The notes under the pieces: generated by a model
What the model was told of the DNA's origin: nothing
What the model saw: the letters and a program-made list of their open reading frames with translations, nothing else
The model's database searches: none
Assembly: GCA_037176725.1 (NCBI GenBank)
Contig: JAZBRS010000026.1
Span: 146,951,501-147,015,500 of the forward strand
Origin: Posidonia oceanica
Lineage: Eukaryota; Streptophyta; Magnoliopsida; Alismatales; Posidoniaceae
DNA length: 64,000 bases
Direction: 5' to 3'
Program-made: the position numbers and the translations under genes
Shown here: positions 1 to 11,370 of the stretch, piece by piece
How the letters are laid out: the number at the start of each line of letters is the position of its first letter
Position numbering within the stretch: position 1 is the first letter of the stretch

Positions 1-101
1 AGATAGAGCGAGCAAAAGAGGGAGCCAAAAGAAGCCTTCTTCTTCCCACAAAACCTCCCATCATCATCTTCTTCTTCACCTCACTCCAAAACCCCATATC
101 C

Positions 102-995
102 ACAGCGAGCAGACGTGACTCCGAAGAGGCACGCAAAAGGGAAGACTTGTCCTCAAATTAAGGAAGCAAGCAAACGTGACTTCGAAAAGGCACGTAAAGG
201 ACTTGTCCTCAAAGTAAGGCAACAAGCAGACATGACCTTGAAAGGACATGCAAAAGGGAGACTTGTCCTCAAATTAAGGAAACAAGCAGACATGACTTCG
301 AAAAGGCATGCAAAGGGCTTGTTCTCAAAGTAAGGCAACAAGCAGACATGACCTCGAAAGGGCATGCAAAGGGACTAGTTCCTCAAAGTAAGGAAGCGAG
401 CAGACATGACCTCGAAAGGGCATGCAAAGGCGCTAGTTTCTCAAAATAAGGAAGCAAAGCAGACATGACCTCGAAAGGGCATGCAAAGGCGCTCGTTCCT
501 CAAAGTAAGGAAGCAAAGTAGACATGACCTCGAAAGGGCATGCAAAGGCGCTCATTCCTCAAAGTAAGGAAGCGAGCAGACGTGACTTCGAAGAGGCACG
601 CAAAAGGAAAGACTTATCCTCAAATTAAGGAAGCAAGCAGACGTAACTTCGAAAAGGCACGCAAAGGACTTGTCCTCAAAGTAAGGCAACAAGCAGACAT
701 GACCTCGAAGGACATGCAAAGGAGAGACTTGTCCTTAAATTAAGGAAACAAGTAGACGTGACTTCGACAAGGCACGCAAAGGACTTGTCTTTAAAGTAAG
801 GCAACAAGCAGACATGACCTCGAAAGGGCATGCAAAGGGGAGACTTGTCCTCAAATTAAGGAAAGAAGCAGACGTGACTTCAAAAAGGCACGCAAAGGGC
901 TTGTCCTCAAAGTAAGGCAACAAACAGACATGACCTCGAAAGGGCATGCAAATGGGAGACTTGTCCTCAAATTAAGGAAACAAGCAGACGCACAA
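102..995. repeat. 59-bp tandem repeat array
   Basis: About 15 imperfect copies of a unit of roughly 59 bp, built from the words GACATGACCTCGAAAGGG, CATGCAAAGG and TCCTCAAAGTAAGG. Copies of GACATGACC begin at 344, 403, 462 and 521, which is exactly 59 bp apart; other units vary by a few bases. The array lies just beyond the plant-mobile-domain-like ORF of the minus-strand Tat element, where such elements usually have a repeat-rich 3' untranslated region. Small open frames on both strands follow from the repetition and are not genes. Confidence 0.85.
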
Positions 996-1634
996 ACTAA
1001 TAGGAGGAGAGTGACACCATAGGACAGCAAAAAAGATGCCCCTGGTATCAAGGATGATACCAGGGGACAGTCGAAGCGTCCTTAGCACCGAAAAGCAATG
1101 AACATAGACAAAGCTGACGCGCTTGTCAAACGAGTAGTTAGGGCTACCAGCCCGGCGTAATGACTCAACCGGGAGCGCTTGGTGGCTTTACTCGACTTGA
1201 TGGCGTTGGTCTGTAGAGATTTTGGTATCTTGATGGGACGTAGGGCTTTCTTGTAGCCTTCCTGCGTTGAAACTGTTGGCAGTTGCTTCTGAAACTTGCA
1301 AAACTATCTGGATTTGATAGCGCTCTCCTCATGGCTTTGAGGGGTTGGATGCACGAAGTTGAGGCAGCGCCTCGGTTGCAAGCTGGACAAACGGCTCAAG
1401 GCCAAGATTGTGCGAGAACATGCATGGAAGGCAACTCAACATACAAGCAATTGGCACAACAAAACATCATTGCATTTATAAGGTCTTGATTACATGCACA
1501 TAGCTGGGTGAAACAAGATACATCAAGACTTGGATAAAGTGCACTGCTGCGCGGGTGCTCTAACTGTTCCGAGGCTTCTTAGATTTCCTGGAGTCAGGGA
1601 ACAGAGGCGCGCTAGGCGGGATCTCGCTAATGGG
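996..1634. other. Noncoding tail of Tat element, no gene seen
   Basis: Between the 59-bp array and the ORF ending at 1635 I see no convincing coding sequence. The only structure I can support is the hairpin at 1039-1066. Probably retroelement 3' untranslated region. Confidence 0.5.
1039..1066. repeat. Perfect 12-bp hairpin
   Basis: CCCCTGGTATCA at 1039-1050 is exactly complementary to TGATACCAGGGG at 1055-1066, with a 4-base loop AGGA. It sits about 40 bp beyond the tandem array. No function is assigned. Confidence 0.8.
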
Positions 1635-2867
1635 CTAAAGCCCCTGCACTTCAGTCAGATATTCTGGAGTACATCCCAAGCCCTTCGCGACTGCAATGTC
1701 AGATGATCGCACACCATCGCACAAGAGGTTGGCCAACCTTGCCGTGGCAGCAGTAGTGTTCAGTGGGTAGAATCGAAGGAGATCGAAAGCTACACTACTG
1801 ACAAAGGCACCCTGTTGGAAGTCGAATTGCCGCATCACTTGGATGGGGTGGTACTCGACGCCTCCTGTAAATCCTGGTAGCACAACCAGTTTCCTGTCGC
1901 GGGCGCTGAAGAAGACAGTGAAGGGTTCGGCCGCAAACGGGATGATGCACCAAGTTACCGTATCATCCGTCAGCATCTCTAGCCTTTCATACTCCTCGCG
2001 GACACTTTTAATCGTCTTGGCATGGCCACTGCTGCAGTATGTTTCAAAAGCTGTCCTTTGTGGGTGCAGGATGTACACCCCCAAGTGTCCCGCTAACCAG
2101 ACCTATACTAAGGCCCCGTAGCCATGAAAGTTGCGGCAGCGGTAAGAGATGCAGTCCAGTCCGCGATATGTCTGTACCAGAACCACTGGCGCCAGGTCAA
2201 TCTGCCGGGTCACCATAACAAGTGCAATCTCGACGACCTCAATCGCAACCGTCATCCGGCCATGGCTGAATACAAGCTCGCCTAAGAAGTGAGTAACGAA
2301 GCCTCGGAGCCACAGTTCATCTCCAAGCTCGGTGCGTTTCTTGGCAACTTCATCAAAGTATACTAGGCTGAGTATGGGCTCAGGCCCGTTGGTGCAGATC
2401 AACTTTTTCTGGCACTCCTCAATCAGGAGCCCAGTTAGCAGCCGCAGGGTTGTAATGTATCCTTCCCGCCTCATGAATACGGTAGGCCCCATTAGCATGG
2501 AGAAGCCGCAAATCCGGCATACTTCCTCCAGCGTGGGGGTCAGCTCTACCCTACCGAAGCGAAAGACGTGGTGTGCTAGCTTCCAGAATCTCATCGCAGT
2601 ACACAGCAGATGCCAGCTCACCTCTACATCGGCTGCCTTCAGAAGCTTGGATGGGAGGCCCCACAGGCGCAGCTTCTCACGGTCGCCCTCCGTGAGTTGG
2701 TGAATCCATTCGCGAAGAGTACCAGAGCAATGGGTGGGGGTCACCAAAGTAGGGAAGCCCATTACGCAGAAAAGGATGTGGGCAACTGGTGCAGAGTTTT
2801 CGAGTACTTGAAGCCAAAGCTGTTCATCAATCCAGATAAAGAGTAGGCATACAATACTGGCTTTCAA
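1635..2867 (-). pseudogene. Plant-mobile-domain-like (DUF7745-type) ORF of Tat element
   Basis: Two minus-strand open segments (2867-2103 and 2084-1635) lie in the same frame and are separated by a single TAG at 2103-2105, giving about 410 codons in all. The first part carries the family pattern LTPTLEEVCRICGF after a run of Trp-rich sequence, and the second carries VEYHPIQVMRQF. These resemble the plant mobile domain/DUF7745 proteins found in plant LTR elements; the assignment is from motif memory. It lies downstream of integrase in the element's own orientation, so it is an extra ORF of the Tat element. Its function is unknown: the family is thought to be transposon-related. One nonsense codon makes it a probable pseudogene. 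I chose 2867 only as the start of the open frame; the true start is uncertain. Confidence 0.6.
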
Positions 2868-2959
2868 AAAAATAGGTGTGCATATAAAAGTTGATAAAGC
2901 AATTCAAACGCTATAGCTAATAATTAGACCACAGATTTCAAACATACTCCGCCACGCAA

Positions 2960-3170
2960 AGGGGGGCTTCGCCTATATAGGGCGAAGTTGCACAAAAGAC
3001 ACTCTTGTCCTCGTTCGCATGGAGCGAGGAAACAAGGGGAAGGGGCTTCGTCCGTCCGGAACGAAGTCGCAACAAGGGGTATGCTTGTCTTGATCCTACA
3101 CGAGGCAAGGGAGCAAGCGAAAAGTGACTTCGTCCACTGGAGCAAAATCGCACAGAGATGAGAGGCGGTG
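2960..3170. repeat. Degenerate relative of the 59-bp array with short hairpins
   Basis: This stretch has words like those of the array at 102-995 (ACTTGTCCTC-like, GCAACAAG, GTGACTTCG) but more diverged. Short dyads are visible: CTTCGCC/GGCGAAG at 2967-2973/2981-2987 and CTTCGT/ACGAAG at 3046-3051/3061-3066. It separates the plant-mobile-domain-like ORF from integrase. Confidence 0.5.
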
Positions 3171-4045
3171 CTTGGCTACGCAGGCGCGATGGCCCGTGAG
3201 GGGCCCCAAGGTGGCAAGGTTGTCCTGCTGCCTCTGAAGTGATGGTCCTGTCTCTGGTTACCGATATACTCCCCGAGCTGCTGCACTAACAGTGATAGAC
3301 TGATCTGAGGCTCGAAGGCGGTCAAGCTGTCCAGGCAGAAGTACTGTCCCAGTGCCGAGCTGGAGCTTGCAGAGTGGGAGGAAAAGGGACGAAGGAGATG
3401 ATTTGATAGTAGATAGATGCATGCATGATCTATACTAAATCCTTAATGCCCTCAGCATATGGAGTGCTTGATGCCTACTGTAAAGGAAAGGAGCGATCTC
3501 TGACTCACCTGACTCTACTCGGATTCCTAACTGTTGGTGGCACTCCGAAAAGGGGTGATATTTGTGGTGTTAAGGTGGTGGTGAGGTGAGGACAGGCTCC
3601 ATGCCAAACTCCCGAGGACCTACACCTACTCTTTTTATTTTTCAATTTTTCTTTTACTCCCACATAGGCGTTCAGGTTTCCCTATCCCTAGCTTGGTAAA
3701 GGCGCCTGGCTTGAGGCAGGAGAGTTGTTGCTGGACAGGAGTGGCTAGGCCCTGTGGGATTTGAAGGTTCCCTAAGCGCGAACTTCGACTCCTCTCCAAG
3801 GCAATGTGGAGGGACAGGATCACGCTGCTCGCCTCTATCTCAAGGGCTAACTTCTGTCTTCGCCTTCTATCTTCTTCCCTCTTTTTTTTCAGGGTGCCCG
3901 GGCTTAGACATGTATGTTTTGCTCACACACTCTCTCACCCTAGCATTTTGTCTCCCTCTATAGGCATAGGTCCTAGGGGGGTTGGACATTTTGTCTGTCC
4001 TCACTGGATGGTGGCTCCCTCACTGGTTAGGACATCTGAGTAGTG
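3171..4045. other. Inter-ORF spacer of Tat element, no gene seen
   Basis: No domain or family-like protein is visible on either strand. It separates integrase from the plant-mobile-domain-like ORF. In the element's sense it could be an intergenic or untranslated spacer. Confidence 0.45.
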
Positions 4046-5417
4046 TCAAGTGAGGTAGAGTGTACTCCTTCCAGAGTAGGCAAGCATCTCCGATTTCATC
4101 ACCGGGCTATAGATTGTAATGTGTATAATATAAATACAACTCTCTTTTTTGTTACTTTTTTTCTTCAAAATAAACATGACTAAAATGCATGCGGAAGTAG
4201 AATGCAAGAAGTAGGGGAGTAGGATCTCTGCAAGGTAGCGACGGCAAGCTACTGGTAGTACTTCTTGAGGTAACATGAGTTGACCGGCTCTGATTTTCCG
4301 ATCGAATGACCATATCCCCTGGATTGAAGCTTCTGGGCCTAACCTTCTTCTGGTATGCTCTGGCCGATCATTTCTGATAACACTGGGCATGATGCATGGC
4401 CTGCAGCCTATGCTCATCAATCAGGTTCAACTGGATGCAGCAGTCGAGACCGCATTCTGCCTCCTCCAGTTCAGCTTCTCGTAGGATCCACAGTGAGGGG
4501 ATCTCTACTTCAATGGGCAAAACAGCCTCCATGCCAAATACAAGTGAATATAGAGTTGCCCCTGTTGAAGTCCGGACTGACGTTCTGTACGCCCAAAGGG
4601 CATATGGGAGCTTGTCGTGCCAGTCCTTGTGAGTCTTTGCCATCTTCTTCAAGATTTTGACAAGGTTCTTGTTGGCAGACTCTACCGCGCCATTCATCTG
4701 CGGCCGATAAGGGGAGGATTTATGGTGCTTGATCTCGAAACTCTGCAGAAAGTCCTCGATCCTCTTGGCTGTGAAGTTTGAGTTGTTATCAAAGATTAGC
4801 GCGTGCGGGATCCCATATTGGGCTACGATGTTGTTTCTGATAAACTTCTCAGTAGCCACGGCAGTAACTGTCTTGTAAGAGGCTGCCTCCACCCACTTGG
4901 TAAAGTAATCGATGGCCACCATGATGAAGCAATGACCATTCGAGGCGGCAGGATGAATGGCGCCAACGACATCAATCCCCCAGGTGGAGAAAGGCCATGG
5001 CGAAGACATGCTGTGCAGTTCCTATGGGGGCGCATGTATAAAATTCCCATGGACCTGGCAGTTGTGGCACCTGCGCACAAACTGGCAGCAGTCTGCCTCT
5101 ATGGTTGACCAGAAGTAACCCTGAAGCATAATCTTCTTGGCCAGCAACACACCGTTCATGTCAGGGCTGCAGGTCCCTACATGGACTTGGAGCATCAATG
5201 TGTCGGCCTCCCTCTAGTCTACGCAACGTAGGAGCATCTGGTTGTAAGATCTACTGTACAGATGTCCAGCCCCCATTACGTACTTTGACGCCAGACGTGC
5301 CAAAGTCTTTCTGTCCGCTGCTGAGGCGTAAGGTGGGAGGCTATCCGATTCCAGGAAGACTTTTATGTCGTGGTACCACAGGAGTTCCTCTACGGGATTC
5401 GCTTCCTCGATGCTCAT
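4046..5417 (-). pseudogene. Tat-type gypsy integrase
   Basis: Reads on the minus strand in the same frame as the RNase H domains upstream. A damaged N-terminal zinc finger is visible: HVGTC keeps one His but the usual second His is absent, while CHNC at about 5056-5079 keeps the Cys pair. The catalytic core (5009-4368) has the DDE triad in GIDVVG, LIFDNNSNF and NGAVESANK, with YFTKWVEA and SPYRPQMNG as expected for Ty3/gypsy integrase. The frame stops at 4368, and the C-terminal part continues in another frame to about 4046, including KIRAGQ. It would insert element cDNA into the genome. Stop codons upstream of 5009 and the late frameshift make this copy unlikely to be active. Confidence 0.85.
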
Positions 5418-5429
5418 GCAATGCGCGGG

Positions 5430-5903
5430 CTATTCCACGCGAGAGATTGATACGTCGACTACACGGTCCTCGGGTATGCTGAGCCAGGATGCCAAGGTGG
5501 CCAACGCATCTGCATATGCGTTCCTCGCTCTGTTCATGTGCGTGAAGCAAATGTTCTCAAATTCTTCTATCAGCTTCAGCGGGTACTCGTGATACGGCAC
5601 AAGCTTTGGATCCTTCATCTTCCAGTCGCTATTCACTTGGGAGATTACTAGCATAGCATCGCCGTGCACATGCAGCTTGCACACATCATGCTCGAGTGCG
5701 ACTTGCAGTCTCAGGATGCAGGCTTCATACTCTGCCTCATTATTGGTGCAAGGGAATGTCATCTTCCTTGCAAATGGAATCAGCTCTCCCTGCGGTGTTG
5801 CTAAAACAGTGCCAATGCCTCTGCCCCTTCTATTAACTGTGCCATCGAAGTACAGGTGCCACTGTAGTTCGTCCTCAGGATCCTTCTGCTCCGAATCCTC
5901 CAT
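5430..5903 (-). pseudogene. Second (archaeal-type) RNase H domain of Tat pol
   Basis: LYFDGTVNRRGRGIG followed by FPCTNNEAEYEAC and a later VISQVN and ARNAYADALA are the acidic-residue blocks of an RNase H fold of the RVT_3/archaeal type. It lies between the RT-linked RNase H and integrase, and this order (RT-RH-aRH-INT) is known for the Tat clade of plant Ty3/gypsy elements. It is in frame with the RNase H segment, separated by a stop near 5931, and in frame with integrase. The extra domain is thought to assist RNA-primer removal. Confidence 0.8.
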
Positions 5904-5930
5904 GGCGAATAGAATGTCCTCGTCGGGGAA

Positions 5931-6299
5931 CTAGGTCTGCAGCGGCTGATACTCAGGCAGCGGGAAGTTAGCTAGATGATCTGTCATGGCTTGGCCCTTC
6001 ATTGACTTTTGTGTGACGAAGGTGATGTCATACTGGGACAATAGCACTTGCCACTTGACGCATCGGCCTACCATGGCCGGCTTCTGGAAAATGAACTTCA
6101 TGGGGTCATGCCGGCATAAGAGCTGGACCGGGTGCGCCATCTTGTAATGTCTTAGCTTCTGCGCGGCCCAGACAAGAGACAGGCAGGTCTTCTCTATAGT
6201 GCTATACCTGGCTTCACAATCATTGAATTTCTTGCTCAGGTAGTAAATGGCCCGCTCCTTTCTACTTATTTCGTCATGTTGGCCCAAGACGGTGCCCAT
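5931..6299 (-). pseudogene. RT-linked RNase H domain of Tat pol
   Basis: The segment contains ERAIYYLSKKF, YSTIEKTCLSLVWAAQ and LRHYKM, which are typical of the gypsy RT-connected RNase H. It follows RT in the pol order. The frame is shifted relative to RT, with the break around 6550, and a single stop separates it from the next RNase H domain. Confidence 0.8.
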
Positions 6300-6442
6300 G
6301 GAATGCTACGTGGTAGAAAGGTAGAGAATCAGTGGTCTCCCTAGAGTAGGAGGGACCAGGACAGGAGGCTCGATCAGGAGCTGCTTGATCTTGTCAAATG
6401 CAGCTTGGCACTCCTCGCTCTAGTGGATCTGTGCATTCTTCC

Positions 6443-7321
6443 TCAGGAGCTTGAAAATCGGTTCGCAGATAGGCGTGAGTTGCGCAATGAACCGGCTGAT
6501 ATATTGCAGACGCCCCAGCAAGCCTTTGACTTCTTTCTTAGTCTTGGGGGTGGCATATCCACGATGGCTTTGGCCTTGCTCGGGCCTACTTCAATTCCCC
6601 TCTGGTTGACAATGTAGTGCAACAGCTTGCCGGATGATACCCCGAATACACATTTACCGAGGTTGAGGCGAAGCTTGTACTTCCTCAAGCGATCAAAGAG
6701 CTTCTTGAGATAGGCGAGGTGGTCCTCAGGCTCTCTTGACTTGGTGATGATGTCGTCCACGTAGACCTTAATTTCCTGGTGCATGAGGCCGTGGAACACT
6801 GCAGTCATCGCCCTCTGATATGTTGCTCAGGCGTTCTTAAGCCCAAACGGCATGACTTGATAGCAGAAGACTCCCCAGGGAGTGATGAAAGAAGTCTTTT
6901 CCATGTCCTCCTCTGCCATTCTAATATGGTTGTAGCCAGAGAAGCCGTCCATAAAGGAGAGCATCTTGTGTCCTGCAGTGCTGTCCACTAGAACGTTGAT
7001 GTGCGGTAAAGGGAAGTCGTCCATAGGGCTGGCTTTGTTCAGATCCCTGTAATCAATGCACATGCGGACCTTGTTGTCCTTCTTGGGCACTGGCACAACA
7101 TTTGCAAGCCATTCCGGGTAGAGGACGACCTTGAGAAAGCCAACGCTATGCTGTTTCATGATTTCCTCTTTGATCTTGAGCAGCCACTGCGGTCGCCTCT
7201 TCCGGAGCTTCTGCTTTACCGGCCTCGCATCTGGATCCAGAGGCAGGTTGTGCACCACAATCTCGACATCAAGGCCGACCATGTTTTCATAGCTCCAGGC
7301 GAAGACATCTGCATATTCCAT
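6443..7321 (-). pseudogene. Reverse transcriptase of Tat pol
   Basis: From 7321 downwards: EYADVFAWSYENMVGLD, then NVVPVPKKDNKVRMCIDYRDLNKA, DGFSGYNHI, FITPWG and MPFGLKNA, then KVYVDDIITKS, which holds the catalytic YVDD. One TGA replaces the usual Gly codon just after FGLKNA (near 6824-6826). The two halves (7321-6827 and 6808-6443) are otherwise in frame. Near 6550 the frame shifts before RNase H. All catalytic blocks remain recognisable, so decay is modest. Confidence 0.9.
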
Positions 7322-7336
7322 AAGGAATGCAATGAA

Positions 7337-9017
7337 CTATGCTCTAGCCTGGGGCGATAGTTGGGCGCTGATGCGGACCTCTTTGATATATGTGGCTGTG
7401 CCAATATTAACTGCCTCCGTCTCTTCCTCGACGTGGAGGTTAGACCCTTCTGGATCGTCATCATAAGGCCAGAACTCAGGCGGTGGTTCATCATTCTCAT
7501 CTACGCCTGTATCATCCTCCTCTCCATATGCAATGAGTTCCGAGAGGATCTCCTTCTCGAATGTTGGGTCTGTAATGTCGAAGGAGTGAATATGTTCCGC
7601 CTCTTGGTCCTGATGACGCCTTAAGATGGTCACGTTCACTCGAGTATTTCTGTAGGCTCGGTGGGTGACGTCCGCTTGGGTGGCCCCTAGTCCTGATGAC
7701 TGATCTGGCTGCCCTGGCTGCTCTGTCTGCTCAGTCTGCTTTGTCTGCTCAGGCACCACTGTTACTACTGGGACTGCTGCTGTCTGCTCTGTTGTCAGCG
7801 CTGCGGTCTGCACTGTTCCCCCCTCCACATTTTCAAATGTGCTCGCAGGAAGTGCCGGGGACGGCCGACTGTCCCCTGGCCGACTAATCTATGTACTGTC
7901 GCCAATCGCGCTGCCTATGCGGGGCATGCGCTGCACGAACCATCTAGACTCACCCTTTGGTTGCGGGGTGATCAACTCATCTGGTCTAGTGGGGGCTGGC
8001 TCCGTGTCTTCTCCCAAGACCATAATCAAGAGACGGTCTTGCGGCGAAGAGGGATCCGTGGCCACGGCCTTCCCTTTCCTCAACACCTGCTGCTCGGCGG
8101 CGTCCTTAGCCAACGCTGCGAGTTGCTCTTGGAATAGCAGCTCCAAGCCTGCGAGCAAGGCATCCACCTAGGCTTCTGCAGTTGCGTCCCCTCGTCATCT
8201 GAGGGCGTGTCGATATAATAGGCACAATCGGCCTCTTCAGAGTCCTGCCCGGCGATTCCTTCGCCTATGGGGTCTGCTCTAGCTGATAGGCATACCACTG
8301 CCGGGGGCATCTGCTCTGTTGCTGGCTGGCTGGCTAGCTGACCTCCTAACGCGACCGATCGCGGCATGGTGGCGATCAGGGAAAAAAACAGGCCGGTCAG
8401 GGATGCAACCGACGGGTGCGCTGACAAGGCTAGTGCTGTAGCTGGACGGGAGGTAGAGATGCTCTTCTGGAGGTCCGATGACTGGATGGTTGTGCCGGGG
8501 GACAAAACGCCAGCACCCGTGAGTGATGGTGGTTGTTTCTCTATAGCAACGGTGAGGGCCCACCACAAGGTTGGATCGGCTAAAGCTGATGGCAGTATGG
8601 CTGATTGAGCCGCCTGCTTTGCTTGTGGTGCTGCTGATGAAGTGAGCCGAGTCCCGATGTTGCCTGATCTGGCTGACTGCACCACTGGAGATGGTAACCT
8701 CTGTGCTGGTGCGGCTGTGGTCGTGGATGGACTGCTGGCTGGTGCCTGAAGATGTGCTCCTGATTTTGGAGTTGTCAATGTAGCTGTCGAAGGCATTGAT
8801 AAAACTGCAGAGGGGGAAGAAGCTATCATCCCTAACACAGAGCTTACTGAATCTGCTACTGTATCGGTAGAGGGGAGGGCCAAACAAACTGACCGAGATG
8901 TTGCAAGGTTGGACTGGAGCTCCTTGCTGGTCCAGGCTGTTTCTGCTATGTCAGACTGCTCCTCATCTGAGTAGTAGTATTCTATGCAGACCGACTCCTC
9001 TGTCGGCAGTGGGAGGC
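7337..9017 (-). pseudogene. Protease-RT linker of Tat polyprotein
   Basis: Minus-strand open sequence rich in Pro, Ser, Thr, Gln and Ala, with an acidic stretch, ending in EVRISAQLSPQARA just upstream of RT with one in-frame stop near 7334. That ending is the usual lead-in to RT in Tat elements. A frameshift near 8168 joins two frames (9017-8170 and 8167-7889). The sequence stops abruptly at 9017, where it abuts the LTR terminus TGTTGACACC. Minus-strand open frames reaching past 9018 borrow LTR sequence, and the start near 9039 is a TTG. Confidence 0.65.
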
Positions 9018-11370
9018 TGTTGACACCCCATTTTGACAAGCTGAATCAATTGGAATCCTCTGGTGACTTCTGGATCCAAATCTAGGTCCAAACCTAAACA
9101 TTCCTTTTCATCCTTTTCTTCAAAACTAACCCAAACTTGACCTAGAATCACACCTCTTTCCCAAGTCCAAAAACTACCAAAAAACCATAGGAAAACTCAC
9201 CCTTCCCAACTTAGTAAACCCACCAAAAAACCCTCAAAATTTCAAACCAAAACCACTCCCAAAAATCCTAGAAAACCTAGGTAAAACTACCCTTTTTCTA
9301 CACCTCAAAACCCTTCCAAAACTTTCCCAAAACCAAACCCAAACCCTAGGTCGAACACTAGAGACCCTAGGCTACACACTCCCCAAACTTCACCTCTTTT
9401 CTACACCCGTAACCCCTTCATTTCACAAAATTATCCTTTTCTCTCTCTTGGATTATTCTTTTCTCTCTCCTCTCTCTCTCTCCTGATTATCCTCCTTCTT
9501 TTCACCCCCTTCTCTCTCTTCTCCTTGCCTGGCTGTGGGCCTACCTTGTGCATCTATCTCTTCTGAATCTTATTTCTATTTTTATTTTTATTTTTAGCTT
9601 ATTTCTTGATTTTCCAATATTTATTTTCCTTCAACTACTCTCTTTCTTCTCCACTCCTTCATTTCTCCTCTTTCTTCTTCCTTTTTCTTTTCTTTTCCTC
9701 TCTTCTACTAAATCTTCAAAAAACTCTTAAAAACCTTTAAAACTCTAAAACAAAAGAAAAACAATTCGAAACCCCAAGAAAAATAATTAAAAACAATGAA
9801 CAAACAATTAAAAACCAAAACCTAACTAAACCTAACTAAAATTGAAAACTAAGAGTGCAACTTAAAAAATGCAAAACTAATAAAAAGAAAAAGCTATAAA
9901 ATCAACGGAAAAACCAAAATATAATCAAAACAAGCAAAAGTAAAAACCCTACTAAAAACAATCAAAAAACAAATCCTAAAAAGAAAGAGAACAATTAAAA
10001 AATGCTAAGGCAAGTAATTAAGGAAAAAACTTAACTTAACAATCCTAAAAAGAAACAATTTGAAAACTTAATTAAAAAGAAAAAAACAAACGATAAAAAA
10101 TCTAAAAACACTTAATTAAAAAACTTAGCAAGAATATCTAACTAAATAAAAAATAATAATAATAAATTAAGAGAATTCAACAAACAAAATTAAAACAAGA
10201 CTTAAACAAAATCTTAAAAGATTAAAATCAAAAGCTAAAACTTATCCTAACTAATCAAAAACAATCTTTAAAAAAAACCCTAATCAAAATCCCAAATACT
10301 TAACAAAAAAAACATGATTAAAAAACAATTTAAAAAACTTAACAAACATTTAAACAAAATAAAAAACAATTTAAAGAAAAGAAAACCCTAAAAACCCTAA
10401 TCAAAACTAAAACTCTTTAATCCTAATTAACTAATCAAAAACAATCATTAAAAAACTTAATCAACGTCCTAACTTAAAATACAACTATTCTAAAAACTTT
10501 TATCATCCTTTTCTATTTTTATTTTATTTCTATTTATTTTTATTTCCTTCTTCTTTCCCTTCTTCTTTCCCTTTCTTCCTTTCTTCCTTTCTTTGTATTT
10601 TTCTTTCCTTTTTTTCCCGAGCCCGGTCCAGCCCATTCCACCTCTCTCTCTTCCCTTCTTTCTTTCTTTCTTTTATTTTTTTTTTCTTTTTCTTCGCGCG
10701 CAGCAGGGCCCGGCCCATGCCCTTCAGCCTTCTTCCCTCCTTCTTCTTCTTCTTCTTCCTCCATAGTTCTTCTTCTCCCGCACCACCAGTCTCCCTCCTT
10801 CTCTTCAAATTTTGATTTCAGTCTTCCCTCCCGATCACCTCAGCGTCCAGCTCACTCCTCCTCTCTCAGCATCTCAGCAGGTCTCCCGGGGGCAATTAAT
10901 GCCGTCACCTCCGGTCGTCCTTCTCCCTGCCAGCTGCTGCTCCCGCCGGTGGAGGATTTGATATCCCCAGCGTGCCTCCAGTCTTCAGCAGCTGATAAAG
11001 CCTCGCAACTCTTCCTCCTTCACTGCCCTTTGGATCGTCCGAGAGAGAGCAAGAAAATCCAGAGCGTCCAGCACCCAAAATCCCCTCCTCTTCCACTGCA
11101 ATTCAGCATTCTTCTTCCTCTTCTTTTTCATCTGTCTCAGAGCACCCAATACCCAGTAGAATCCCTCCAATTTCCTCCCCAAATCCGCCCAGACAACCAC
11201 CTTTCCAGCCATCCATTCAGTAGCCCAAACCACTCTGAATCCACCTTCCATTCATCCATTTCTTCAGCCAGAACCCAACACCTCCACTTTCCAGAATTCT
11301 CCCCCTCTTCCATTCACAGAATCCCTCCAAACTCCACCCAGAGACTCACCTGAACTCCACCTTCAGACTT
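9018..11370 (+). mobile_element. Tat LTR, left arm of large inverted repeat
   Basis: Begins with the LTR terminus TGTTGACACCCCATTTTGAC and runs through an A/C-rich stretch, a T-rich stretch, (CTT)n tracts near 10540-10760 and a GC-richer part to about 11370. It matches 16155-13803 in inverted orientation; for instance, the same 60-codon frame occurs at 9548-9730 plus and 15627-15445 minus. No 3' LTR end is present, so this is a partial LTR. It joins directly to pol coding sequence at 9017. I searched for a copy of the 5 bp before it (GAGGC) at the far side of the block and found none. Confidence 0.75.

Noticed and set aside
115..947. Several 65-70-codon frames on both strands
   Set aside because: They are shadow frames of the 59-bp tandem array.
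1283..1489. 68-codon plus-strand frame
   Set aside because: No family motif; it lies in retroelement noncoding sequence.
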